From Lachnospiraceae bacterium (GTDB lineage Bacteria > Bacillota > Clostridia > Lachnospirales > Lachnospiraceae), in NCBI GenBank assembly GCA_017552715.1, contig JAFZOW010000031.1:1-50142 (forward strand): DNA of 50,142 nt. Reading direction: 5' to 3'. Below, piece by piece: positions 41,209-49,639 of this stretch (positions within the stretch are counted from its first letter, which is position 1; each line of letters starts with the position of its first letter). Below the pieces are notes generated by a model, which saw only the letters and a list, made by a program, of their open reading frames with translations, made no database searches and was not told where the DNA came from. A program made the translations under genes and the position numbers.

Positions 41209-42465
41209 ATGGAACGCAGGATCGCCGTACTTGGCGGCGGGGCAGCGGGAATGATGGCGGCCATTGCGGCGGCGGAAGCCGGCGCGAGGGTCGTTGTTTT
41301 TGAAAAGAACGAGAAAAGCGGGAAAAAGCTCTTCATCACGGGAAAAGGCCGCTGTAATCTGACCAACAGCATGGATACGGCGGATTTCTTTTCGCAGGTG
41401 GTACGCAATCCCCGCTTTTTATACAGTGCGGTATACTCCTTCGATCATGATGCGGTATGGGATTTCTTTGAGAGCCGGGGGCTTACCCTGAAAGAAGAGC
41501 GCGGCGGACGTATCTTTCCTGCCTCTGACCATTCCTCGGATGTGATACGTACCCTGGATCAGAGCCTTAAAAAGGCGGGGGGAGAACTGCGGCTTAACAG
41601 TGAAGTGACGGATATCCTTCCCTCAGGAGAGGGATTTGAACTTAAAATAAAGCAGGGGGGCAAGCTTTCCGCAGAAAAGGCAGATGCCGTGATCGTGGCC
41701 TGCGGCGGCGCCAGCTATCCCTCTACCGGTTCCGACGGTAAGAGCTTCGGGCTGCTTCGGAAGCTGGGGCACAGCCTGGGCTGCAGCCTGCGTCCCGCTC
41801 TGGTGCCGCTGTGCTGTGAGGAGGCGGAAGAATGCGCTTATCTTTCCGGCCTTTCCCTTAAGAATGTTTCCCTGAAACTTGTGAAGGGGAAGAAAAAGCT
41901 TTACGAAGGCTTCGGAGAGCTGCTTTACACCCATTTCGGCTTAAGCGGTCCGCTGATCCTTTCCGCATCTTCCTACCTGCCGGAGGAGGCAGCGGAGTGT
42001 GAGCTGCTCATCGATCTGAAAGCGGCCTTATCGGAGCAGCAGCTGGATGAGCGTATCCTGCGGGAATTCGGGGATAACAAGAACAAGGCTTTCGGTACCA
42101 TACTCAGGCACTTCCTGCCGGGAAAGCTGGCGGATGTGTTTCCGGAAAGATGCGGTATAGATGCGGCAAAGCAGCTGAATGCCGTAACGAAAGAGGAGCG
42201 TGCACGTTTCCTTCATACCCTGAAGGAACTGCGCTACCATATCACCGGGACCCGGGGCTTTGCGGAGGCTGTGATCACCCGGGGAGGAGTGAACGTAAAG
42301 GAAGTGGATCCCTCCACTATGGGATCAAAGACAGTACCCGGCTTGTATATCGCCGGGGAAGCGCTGGACTGCGATGCCCTGACCGGGGGCTTTAATCTGC
42401 AGATCGCCTGGTCTACCGGATATCTGGCGGGGATCAGTGCGGCGGAGTATATAAAGGCACTGTAA
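41209..42465 (+). CDS. BaiN/HI0933-like FAD-dependent oxidoreductase
   Basis: The 418-residue protein has an N-terminal dinucleotide-binding motif (GGGAAGMMAAIAAAEAGARV), the GKGRCNLTNS segment characteristic of the HI0933/YhiN/BaiN family, and a C-terminal FAD motif (GLYIAGEALDCDALTGGFNL). Family members are flavoproteins of mostly unknown substrate; BaiN of bile-acid degraders is one named member, so a steroid-related role here would be a guess. It begins directly after the regulator stop codon and is followed by cmk with a 66-base gap, a common Clostridia order. Confidence 0.87.
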   Translation: MERRIAVLGGGAAGMMAAIAAAEAGARVVVFEKNEKSGKKLFITGKGRCNLTNSMDTADFFSQVVRNPRFLYSAVYSFDHDAVWDFFESRGLTLKEERGGRIFPASDHSSDVIRTLDQSLKKAGGELRLNSEVTDILPSGEGFELKIKQGGKLSAEKADAVIVACGGASYPSTGSDGKSFGLLRKLGHSLGCSLRPALVPLCCEEAEECAYLSGLSLKNVSLKLVKGKKKLYEGFGELLYTHFGLSGPLILSASSYLPEEAAECELLIDLKAALSEQQLDERILREFGDNKNKAFGTILRHFLPGKLADVFPERCGIDAAKQLNAVTKEERARFLHTLKELRYHITGTRGFAEAVITRGGVNVKEVDPSTMGSKTVPGLYIAGEALDCDALTGGFNLQIAWSTGYLAGISAAEYIKAL

Positions 42466-42531
42466 AGATCAATGTAAGGATCAATGCATATCCCGAAGGG
42501 GGATCCCCCGGGATACAGGGAGGAGAAAGAG

Positions 42532-43212
42532 ATGAGCAAAGAGATTTTTTCCATCGCCATTGACGGCCCCGCAGGGGCAGGTAAGAGCACCATCGCAAAG
42601 CTTCTTGCTAAAAGGCTTGGGGTGATCTATGTGGATACCGGTGCCATGTACCGGGCCATGGCGCTTTACATGCTGCGCAAGGGGGTGGATCTTTCAGATG
42701 CGGCTGCCGTCAGTGCTACCTGTGTTTCGGCGGATATCACCATTGCCTTTGAAGAAGGAGTGCAGCAGGTGATACTGAACGGCGAGAACGTGAGCGGCCT
42801 GATCCGTACGGAAGAGGTGAGCGCCGCGGCATCAAAGACCAGCGTGAACCCGGATGTGCGGGCAAAGCTTGTGGAACTGCAGAAAAAGCTTGCGGGAGAA
42901 AAGAGTCTGGTGATGGACGGCCGGGATATCGGTACCGTGGTACTGCCCAAGGCGGAGGTGAAGATCTATCTGAGTGCATCTTCCGCGGTACGGGCAAAGC
43001 GGCGCTATGATGAACTTATAGCCAAAGGGGAAGAATGCGATCTGGCAGCCATAGAAGCCGAGATCATTGAAAGGGACGAGCGGGATATGAAGCGGGAGAT
43101 CTCTCCTTTAAAGCAGGCTGAGGATGCCATACTTGTGGACAGCTCCGATATGAGCATCGAGGAAGTGGAGGAGAAGCTGCTTTCCATCGTAAAGGAGAAA
43201 GGCCTTGGTTGA
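42532..43212 (+). CDS. cmk: Cytidylate kinase
   Basis: Cmk phosphorylates CMP and dCMP with ATP. The 226-residue protein has the P-loop GPAGAGKST at residues 12-20, the substrate-binding YVDTGAMYRAMALYML and the MDGRDIGTVVLP segment. ATG 42532 follows GGAGAAAGAG; the frame is open upstream to 42484 but that start would add 16 unusual residues. The stop overlaps the ispH start region. Confidence 0.95.
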   Translation: MSKEIFSIAIDGPAGAGKSTIAKLLAKRLGVIYVDTGAMYRAMALYMLRKGVDLSDAAAVSATCVSADITIAFEEGVQQVILNGENVSGLIRTEEVSAAASKTSVNPDVRAKLVELQKKLAGEKSLVMDGRDIGTVVLPKAEVKIYLSASSAVRAKRRYDELIAKGEECDLAAIEAEIIERDERDMKREISPLKQAEDAILVDSSDMSIEEVEEKLLSIVKEKGLG

Positions 43213-44053
43213 GATCATAACGGCCGAGACCGCGGGTTTCTGCTTCGGCGTGAAGAAGGCCGTGGACGAAGCCTTCCGCCTTGCGGAGGAAAAGAAGGAA
43301 CTTTATACCTACGGTCCGGTGATCCATAACGATGAAGTGATGCGCCGCCTTACGGAGAAAGGGGTAAAGCTTGTGGAAAGCGAAGAAGAACTGGCGGCCC
43401 TTTCCGGCGGCACGGTGCTTTTGCGCTCCCACGGGGTTCCGAAGCGGGTGATCACCCTGCTGGACGAGAAGGGCATCGACTATGTGGATGTGTGCTGCCC
43501 CTTCGTCAAGCGTATCCACGGCATCGTGGACCGTGAGAGCGGGGAGAAGCAGATCGTCATCATCGGCAATCCGAAGCACCCGGAGGTGGAAGGCATCATG
43601 GGCTGGTGCCGGACGCCGGCGGAGGTCCTATCTACGGAAGAAGAAGCTTCGGAATACACGCCCAAAGATGACAGAGCTATATGCGTTGTAGCGCAAACGA
43701 CATTTAATCATAATTTATTTAAAAAAATCCTTGAAATATTTGAAAAAAAATCGTATGATGTTACTGTTGTGGATACTATCTGTAATGCCACCTTCCGACA
43801 CCAGTCGGAGGCCCGGGAGATAGCAGGCCGCGTGGATGCTATGATCGTGATCGGCGATACGAAAAGCTCCAATTCAAGGAAGCTTTACGAGATCTGCCGC
43901 AAGGAGTGCGATCGTACGGAATTCATTCAGACGGTCTCCGGGCTTACGCTCGTGCAGGACGGTTCCATACATACAGTTGGGATCACAGCGGGGGCTTCCA
44001 CCCCAAACTATATTATTGAGGAGGTTCAAAAACATGTCCGAAGAGAGTTTTGA
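43205..44053 (+). CDS. ispH: 4-hydroxy-3-methylbut-2-enyl diphosphate reductase
   Basis: IspH is the Fe-S enzyme of the last MEP-pathway step, making isopentenyl and dimethylallyl diphosphate. The 282-residue protein shows the three cluster cysteines in AGFCFGVKKAV, VCCPFVKRIHG and ICNATFRHQSEA, plus the SHGVP, HPEVEGI, QTTFNHN and SSNSRKL motifs. The start is TTG 43205, with AAGGAG seven bases upstream; no ATG or GTG fits. A strip around 43680-43790 is much AT-richer than the rest. In many Clostridia IspH is fused to ribosomal protein S1; here the S1-domain gene is separate but overlaps by 20 bases. Confidence 0.94.
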   Translation: MVEIITAETAGFCFGVKKAVDEAFRLAEEKKELYTYGPVIHNDEVMRRLTEKGVKLVESEEELAALSGGTVLLRSHGVPKRVITLLDEKGIDYVDVCCPFVKRIHGIVDRESGEKQIVIIGNPKHPEVEGIMGWCRTPAEVLSTEEEASEYTPKDDRAICVVAQTTFNHNLFKKILEIFEKKSYDVTVVDTICNATFRHQSEAREIAGRVDAMIVIGDTKSSNSRKLYEICRKECDRTEFIQTVSGLTLVQDGSIHTVGITAGASTPNYIIEEVQKHVRREF

Positions 44054-45131
44054 ATCATTATTGGAAGAATCTTTACAAAAAAATATTCATACGGGGGATG
44101 TGGTGGAAGGTACCGTTATCTCAGTTACTCCTTCTGAGATCGCTGTCAATATCAACTATAAGTCCGATGGCATCGTCACCAGAAACGAGTACTCCAACGA
44201 TCCCACGCTGGACCTGACCACGGTTGTCAAGGCCGGCGATCCTATCGAGGTCAAGGTGTTGAAGCTCAATGACGGCGACGGTCAGGTGGTGCTCTCCCAC
44301 AAGCGTATCATTGCCGAAAAGGTGAGCAAGGTACTGGAAGATGCTTTCAACGAGCAGACAGTACTGAAAGCCAAGGTCACCGAAGTGGTGAAGGGCGGTC
44401 TGGTAGCTACCGTGGACGAAGTTCCGGTATTCATTCCCGCCAGCCTGGCATCGGATACCTATACCAAGAACCTGAACGTTTTTGCGGATCAGGAGATCGA
44501 GTTCGTGATGAGCGAGTTCAATCCCAAGAAGCGCCGTTACATCGGTGACTGCAAGACCGTCCTTAAGGAGCGCCGTGAAAAGGCCAAGTCCGAGGCTCTG
44601 CTGCGCATCCAGGAAGGTGATGTGGTTGAAGGTACCGTGAAGAACGTGACAAGCTTCGGCGCATTTGTGGACATCGGCGGCATCGACGGCCTGCTTCATA
44701 TCTCCGAGATGAGCTGGGGACGTATCGATTATCCTCAGAACGTGTTCAAGAAGGGTGATACCGTACGCGTCATCATCAAAGAGATCAAGGGCGACAAGAT
44801 CGCACTTTCCGCCAAGTTCGATGAGAACAATCCCTGGCTTTCCGTGGAGAGCCGTTATCCCATCGGTGCAGTGGTCAAGGGAACCGTTGCCCGCATGACC
44901 GAGTTCGGTGCTTTCGTTCAGCTGGAAGAGGGTGTGGATGCACTGCTTCACGTATCCCAGATCTCCCGCAAGCACATCGAGAAGCCTTCCGATGTACTGA
45001 AGGTGGGTGAAGAGATCGAAGCCCGCGTGGTCGATCTTAATGTGGAAGATCACAAGATCTCCTTAAGCATCAAGGATCTTCTTCCCGAGGAAGAAGAGGA
45101 CGCAGCAGGGACGGACGAAGGAGAAGAGTAA
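44034..45131 (+). CDS. rpsA: S1 RNA-binding domain protein (ribosomal protein S1-like)
   Basis: The 365-residue protein has four S1 domains (about residues 18-85, 100-165, 186-255 and 270-340), e.g. GDVVEGTVKNVTSFGAFVDI and GAVVKGTVARMTEFGAFVQL, followed by an acidic tail. It is the Firmicutes S1-like protein, expected to bind mRNA on or near the ribosome. ATG 44034 follows GAGGAGG and lies inside the ispH 3' end. A longer frame starting at 43977 is rejected because the ribosome site sits just before 44034. Confidence 0.92.
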   Translation: MSEESFESLLEESLQKNIHTGDVVEGTVISVTPSEIAVNINYKSDGIVTRNEYSNDPTLDLTTVVKAGDPIEVKVLKLNDGDGQVVLSHKRIIAEKVSKVLEDAFNEQTVLKAKVTEVVKGGLVATVDEVPVFIPASLASDTYTKNLNVFADQEIEFVMSEFNPKKRRYIGDCKTVLKERREKAKSEALLRIQEGDVVEGTVKNVTSFGAFVDIGGIDGLLHISEMSWGRIDYPQNVFKKGDTVRVIIKEIKGDKIALSAKFDENNPWLSVESRYPIGAVVKGTVARMTEFGAFVQLEEGVDALLHVSQISRKHIEKPSDVLKVGEEIEARVVDLNVEDHKISLSIKDLLPEEEEDAAGTDEGEE

Positions 45132-45977
45132 ATGCCTGTAAACGACTACAAGTATCTTAAAGAAAAGATACTGGGTCTGACCGGTGTGGATCTGAATGCT
45201 TACAAAGAAGCGCAGATGAAACGCCGTATCGATCAGCTGATCACCAAAAAGGGTATCAAGGAGTATTCGGCTTATATCGATCTGCTGAAAAAGGACAGGG
45301 ATGCGATGGAGGAGTTCTTAAACCACTTCACCATCAATGTGTCCAACTTCTACCGGAACCCCGAGCAGTGGGAGTTCATGGATAAGGAAGTGATCCCGAC
45401 CCTGATCAAGCGTTTCGGCAAAAGCCTGAAGATCTGGTCGGCCGCCTGCTCCACGGGAGATGAGCCTTATTCACTTGTGATGGCTCTTTCGAAGCACCTG
45501 CCCCTGAACATGATCCGCATTTATGCCACGGATATAGACAAGACCATACTGTACAAGGCTAAACGCGGTATCTACGTCGAGAAGTCCCTGGAGGACATGC
45601 CCAAGGAATTCAAGACTAAGTACTTTACCAAGATCGAAGGCAAGGAGCTGGATGCCGTTGCCAAGGAAAAGGGCAACGAGGATCTGAAGACCCTGCGCAC
45701 GGCCTGGAAGATCAATGACGAGATCAAAAACCGCGTGACCTTTAAGCAGGCCAATCTGCTGGAACCTAAGGATTATCCGAAGGACTATCAGATGATCGTA
45801 TGCCGTAACGTGCTGATCTACTTTACGGAAGAAGCCAAGGACGAAGTGTTCCGCCGTTTCCATGATGTGCTGGTGCACGAGGGAATGCTCTTCATCGGCT
45901 CCACGGAGCAGATCACAGGTTACAAGGATATGAACTATGCAAGGAAAAATTCTTTCTTCTACGAGAGGATAGATTGA
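45132..45977 (+). CDS. cheR: CheR-type protein-glutamate O-methyltransferase
   Basis: CheR methylates glutamates of chemoreceptors with S-adenosylmethionine. The 281-residue protein has an N-terminal helical domain and the methyltransferase core with WSAACSTGDEPYSLVMAL (SAM motif, around residue 103-120), YATDIDKTILYKA and VCRNVLIYF. It starts directly after the S1 gene stop, with AAGGAGA upstream, so it lies in the ispH-rpsA transcript rather than in a chemotaxis operon. Its partners (receptor, CheB) are not in the window. Confidence 0.92.
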   Translation: MPVNDYKYLKEKILGLTGVDLNAYKEAQMKRRIDQLITKKGIKEYSAYIDLLKKDRDAMEEFLNHFTINVSNFYRNPEQWEFMDKEVIPTLIKRFGKSLKIWSAACSTGDEPYSLVMALSKHLPLNMIRIYATDIDKTILYKAKRGIYVEKSLEDMPKEFKTKYFTKIEGKELDAVAKEKGNEDLKTLRTAWKINDEIKNRVTFKQANLLEPKDYPKDYQMIVCRNVLIYFTEEAKDEVFRRFHDVLVHEGMLFIGSTEQITGYKDMNYARKNSFFYERID

Positions 45978-46002
45978 AAAAAGGGCTTCGGCCCTTTTTT
46001 TG
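45977..46002 (+). terminator. Terminator after cheR
   Basis: AAAAAAGGGC (45977-45986), TTCG tetraloop, GCCCTTTTTT (45991-46000) and a further T. The A-run on the left also makes it usable from the other strand. Confidence 0.92.
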
Positions 46003-46009
46003 TGCATTG

Positions 46010-46036
46010 AAAAACCGGGGTCATGCCCCGGTTTTT
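46010..46036 (-). terminator. Terminator of the convergent nuclease gene
   Basis: AAAAACCGGGG (46010-46020) pairs with CCCCGGTTTTT (46026-46036) over loop TCATG. It lies 28 bases beyond the minus-strand stop and is symmetrical, so it can act in both directions. Confidence 0.9.
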
Positions 46037-46063
46037 ACATACGCTTTTATCGTGCTGTAAACA

Positions 46064-47182
46064 TCATTCGTCCCGGTACTGGTACATGCTGCTTAAGATA
46101 TGCTCCGCATACATGTTGAAACCGGAGCGGCTCTTCTTGAATTCATCCGTAAGCTCGAAGTACAGATCCCTGGATTTATATTCCCGTTTGAAGAAGGGCG
46201 TGAAGAGCACTTCCCACTGGGGAAGATAAAGGGATTTTTTGCGGGTGTAGCAATTGGAAGCAGTGGCCTGTACCCGGTGTTCCTTATCCACAAAACCGGC
46301 GATAGCCTTATGCATGGCCATATCCTCTGCCGGGAGATAGTAGTAATCCCTGTAATTCGAATAGAAGTACTTAAGCTCTTCTTCGTAAAGAGGTACCTTC
46401 AGGGAACCGTCGATACCGTCGGCGGAGAAATAGCAGCCCAGAGCCCGGAAGGATATGGGCTTCGGCAGGGGAGAGATAAAGCGGAGCTTTAAGATGATCT
46501 CCTGACTGCGCTTCTTATTGGCATCGCGGAAATAATTCGCATGCACCTTCATTACACGTATGGGCTTTAAGAAGAGGTCGGGATAGGAGAGCATGGATAC
46601 TACGGAGAGCATGCCCTTCAGATCCTCGGCATTGTGCTGCACCAGGCTTTCCGCCAGACGTTCGTCCTTGTCGCAGACATAATCGTGATAGCAGCTGATG
46701 AGCTGGCCGCCGGTAAAGGGATCTTCACGTTCAATACCAAGAAATTCTTCGATGGTGCGCTGCTTCAGATCCGGCAGTCCCAGAATGTCCTTATAACCCA
46801 GGATACGACGGTAGATATCGATACCGTCTACGTTTTCGAAGGTATAGGGCAGCTTGTACTGTTCGGCCTTCTGCTCCAAATAGGGCAGGTCGAAACGATT
46901 TCCGTTATAGTGGATCAGGAAGCGGTAATTATGCAGGAATTCAAAGAAAGCCGTAAGTACCTGCAATTCCTCATCGTAATTCTCCGCAAGCCACTGTATG
47001 CTCTGCCAGTGTTCGTCGCGATAGTAGAGGCAGCCGGCCATGTAGAGGCTGGAGTTCCTGGCTGTGAGCCCGGTGGTCTCGATATCGATAAAAAGCACAT
47101 CTCCGAGCTTTTCCTCTTCGGGCAGAAGCTGCTCTATGGGGTATTCGGGTTTGGTATCCAATACAGCTGTGATGGTCTTCAT
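46064..47182 (-). CDS. YprB-like RNase H-fold nuclease
   Basis: The 372-residue protein has the RNase H-like exonuclease motifs of the YprB family (RNase_H_2): FIDIETTGL with Asp33 and Glu35, HYNGNRFDLPYL near residue 105 and QHNAEDLKGMLSV near 200. It is likely a 3'-5' type nucleic-acid exonuclease or a DNA/RNA processing nuclease; the substrate is unknown. The C-terminal 160 residues form an extra domain of no recognised family. The frame opens upstream to 47230, but GGAAAGGA about eight bases before ATG 47182 fixes the start. It is the only clear minus-strand gene, divergent from rnfC. Confidence 0.87.
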   Translation of the reverse strand: MKTITAVLDTKPEYPIEQLLPEEEKLGDVLFIDIETTGLTARNSSLYMAGCLYYRDEHWQSIQWLAENYDEELQVLTAFFEFLHNYRFLIHYNGNRFDLPYLEQKAEQYKLPYTFENVDGIDIYRRILGYKDILGLPDLKQRTIEEFLGIEREDPFTGGQLISCYHDYVCDKDERLAESLVQHNAEDLKGMLSVVSMLSYPDLFLKPIRVMKVHANYFRDANKKRSQEIILKLRFISPLPKPISFRALGCYFSADGIDGSLKVPLYEEELKYFYSNYRDYYYLPAEDMAMHKAIAGFVDKEHRVQATASNCYTRKKSLYLPQWEVLFTPFFKREYKSRDLYFELTDEFKKSRSGFNMYAEHILSSMYQYRDE

Positions 47183-47220
47183 CGCAACAATCCTTTCCGG
47201 AAATATTATGTCTACCAAAT

Positions 47221-47229
47221 ATAATATCA
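47221..47229 (-). promoter_or_regulatory. Possible extended -10 promoter of the nuclease gene
   Basis: Read on the - strand, TGATATTAT is an extended -10 with no convincing -35. The start point would lie about 32 bases before ATG 47182. Confidence 0.4.
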
Positions 47230-47268
47230 CACTTTTTGAAATTTCTGTAGTGTTTTTTTAAAAAAATG

Positions 47269-47277
47269 TGGTATAGT
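47269..47277 (+). promoter_or_regulatory. Extended -10 promoter of rnfC, placed for leaderless transcription
   Basis: TGGTATAGT at 47269-47277 is an extended -10; no clear -35 is seen at the usual distance. Six bases separate the hexamer from ATG 47284, so the expected start point coincides with the A of the start codon. No ribosome site is present. Confidence 0.7.
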
Positions 47278-47283
47278 AATCTC

Positions 47284-48600
47284 ATGGGAAAATTTACATT
47301 TCGAGGCGGCGTTCATCCCTACGACGGGAAGGCGCTTTCAAAAGACAAAGCCATACAGACACTGGAGCCGAAGGGCGATCTTGTTTATCCTTTAAGCCAG
47401 CATATCGGTGCTCCCGCAAAAGCGATCGTTGCGAAAGGACAGCAGGTTAAGCGGGGAGAGTGTATCGCGGAAGCCGGCGGTTTTGTTTCCGCGCCGGTCT
47501 ACAGTACAGTCTCCGGCACCGTAAAGGCCATCGAAAAAAGGCGTACCGTTACCGGTGATCTGGTGGACTGTATCATCATCGAAAATGATGGGGCGGATGA
47601 GATGGCTCCGCCGATCCACGACAAAAAATACGAGGATATGAGCCGGGAGGATGTGATCGCTGCGGTGCAGAAGGCGGGCATCGTCGGTATGGGCGGTGCA
47701 GGTTTCCCCACCCATGTAAAGCTTTCGCCCAAGGATCCCGATGCCATCGACACCATCATCGTCAACTGCGCCGAGTGCGAACCCTATCTCACCAGCGACT
47801 ACCGCAAGATGCTGGAGGAGCCGGATGAGCTCGTGGAAGGGCTTTCCATCGTGGTGAAGCTCTTTCCCAATGCAAGAGGCGTGCTGGCGGTGGAGGACAA
47901 TAAACCGGACTGCATCGAACGGCTCACTGAAAAGTGCGCAGGCAAGGATAAGATCTCGGTGGCGGCGCTGAAGACCAAATATCCTCAGGGTTCCGAACGG
48001 CAGCTGATCTACGCTGTTACCGGCCGGCAGATCAATTCGAAGATGCTCCCGGCGGATGCGGGCTGTATCGTTAATAACGTGGATACGGTGATCGCCATCC
48101 GCAATGCGGTGATGGAAGGGGAACCCCTCATGACCCGTATCGTTACGGTGACGGGAGATGCCATTGCGGATCCCCGGAACTTCAGGGTGCGCTGCGGTAC
48201 CAATTATGCCGAGCTCATCGACGCGGCGGGAGGCTTTAAGAAGGAGCCGAAAAAGATCATATCCGGCGGACCCATGATGGGCTTTGCCCTTTTCGGTCTG
48301 GATGTGCCCGTGACCAAAACCTCCTCGGCCCTGCTTTGCATGAGTGAGGATGAGGTGGCAAAATGGGAGCCCACGGCCTGCATCAACTGCGGGCGCTGCG
48401 TGGATGCATGCCCTTCGGGTCTGATCCCTTCCAGACTGGCGGATCATGCCGCACATTTCAACGAAGAAGAGTTCCTGCGCATGTACGGTATGGAATGCGT
48501 GGAGTGCGGGAGCTGTTCCTATATCTGCCCGGCGAAGCGGCAGCTGGCCCAGAGTATAAAGACCATGCGTAAGCTTCAGCTGGCGAAAAGGAAGAAATAA
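47284..48600 (+). CDS. rnfC: Rnf complex subunit C (NADH-side Fe-S subunit)
   Basis: RnfC is the peripheral subunit of the ferredoxin:NAD+ oxidoreductase that pumps Na+ or H+; it binds FMN and NADH. The 438-residue protein begins GKFTFRGGVHPYDGKALSKD, has the glycine-rich GIVGMGGAGFPTHVKLSPKD flavin/NAD motif near residue 133 and two 4Fe-4S motifs at the C-terminus: CINCGRCVDACPSG and CVECGSCSYICPAK. ATG 47284 gives the family N-terminus; the upstream ATG 47266 would put the promoter -10 inside the gene. rnfD follows after four bases. Confidence 0.95.
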   Translation: MGKFTFRGGVHPYDGKALSKDKAIQTLEPKGDLVYPLSQHIGAPAKAIVAKGQQVKRGECIAEAGGFVSAPVYSTVSGTVKAIEKRRTVTGDLVDCIIIENDGADEMAPPIHDKKYEDMSREDVIAAVQKAGIVGMGGAGFPTHVKLSPKDPDAIDTIIVNCAECEPYLTSDYRKMLEEPDELVEGLSIVVKLFPNARGVLAVEDNKPDCIERLTEKCAGKDKISVAALKTKYPQGSERQLIYAVTGRQINSKMLPADAGCIVNNVDTVIAIRNAVMEGEPLMTRIVTVTGDAIADPRNFRVRCGTNYAELIDAAGGFKKEPKKIISGGPMMGFALFGLDVPVTKTSSALLCMSEDEVAKWEPTACINCGRCVDACPSGLIPSRLADHAAHFNEEEFLRMYGMECVECGSCSYICPAKRQLAQSIKTMRKLQLAKRKK

Positions 48601-48604
48601 GGCT

Positions 48605-49639
48605 ATGGCGGAAGAAAAGACAGAAGAGAAGATAACGGAAAAGAAAGAAGAGAAGAAGGAAGAAAAGAAAGAACTCCGGTTCAGCGTCAGTGCGACCCCG
48701 CATGTAAGGGATAAGAGCAGCACCCGTTCCATCATGGGAATGGTGCTGATGGGCCTGCTGCCTGCCACCATCGTAGGCGTGGTGCACTTCGGACCCCGGG
48801 CGCTGCTGATCCTTCTTCTTTCCATCGGAAGCTGCATCCTTTCGGAATGGGGCTTTTGTGCTGTTACTAAACAGAAGAACACGGCTGTGGATCTGTCCTG
48901 TGTGGTGACAGGGCTTTTGCTGGGCTTAAACCTGCCGGTGTCGGTACCGGTATGGATCCCCGTGCTGGGCGGCTTCTTTGCCATCGTGGTGGTGAAGATG
49001 CTCTTCGGCGGACTGGGCCAGAATTTCATGAATCCGGCTCTGGGAGCCCGCTGTTTCCTTGTACTTTCCTTCACGAAATACATGACGGATTTTTCCTATC
49101 GTCCGGGCTGGCGTGCCGCTGCGGATGTGGTGAGCGGCGCTACCCCTCTGGCGGAGGTGAAGAACGGCGCGTCCTGGAATGTGATGAACATGTTCCTTGG
49201 AAACGAAGCCGGTACCATCGGTGAGACCTCGGCCCTGGCCATACTGATCGGCGGCCTTTTCCTCATCGCCATGGATGTGATCAGCTGGCATGTATGCCTG
49301 ACCTACATCGGCAGTCTGATGATCTTTGTCTGCATATTCGGAGGCCACGGTATCGATCCCGCGTATCTCGCAGCCCATGTATACGGCGGCGGTCTTATGC
49401 TGGGTGCTTTCTTTATGGCTACCGATTACGTGACCCGGCCCATCACCAAGAAGGGGCAGGTGATCTACGGTATCTTCCTGGGGATACTCACCGGGATCTT
49501 CCGTATCTTCGGACCCGGTGCCGAAGGCGTGAGCTATGCCATCATCATCGGCAATCTGCTGGTACCGCTGATCGAGCGTATCTCCGAACCCAAGCATTTC
49601 GGATATAAAAAGCCCGGGAAAGAGAGGGCGAAAGCATGA
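48605..49639 (+). CDS. rnfD: Rnf complex subunit D (membrane flavoprotein)
   Basis: RnfD is an integral membrane subunit carrying covalently bound FMN. The 344-residue protein has about nine hydrophobic segments and the flavinylation motif SGATPLA, with Thr180 as the expected FMN attachment site. FMNPALGARCFLVLSF and FMATDYVTRPIT are also conserved. The first 25 residues are a Lys/Glu-rich tail (EEKTEEKITEKKEEKKEEKK) absent from many family members. The stop overlaps the rnfG start (ATGA). Confidence 0.95.
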   Translation: MAEEKTEEKITEKKEEKKEEKKELRFSVSATPHVRDKSSTRSIMGMVLMGLLPATIVGVVHFGPRALLILLLSIGSCILSEWGFCAVTKQKNTAVDLSCVVTGLLLGLNLPVSVPVWIPVLGGFFAIVVVKMLFGGLGQNFMNPALGARCFLVLSFTKYMTDFSYRPGWRAAADVVSGATPLAEVKNGASWNVMNMFLGNEAGTIGETSALAILIGGLFLIAMDVISWHVCLTYIGSLMIFVCIFGGHGIDPAYLAAHVYGGGLMLGAFFMATDYVTRPITKKGQVIYGIFLGILTGIFRIFGPGAEGVSYAIIIGNLLVPLIERISEPKHFGYKKPGKERAKA

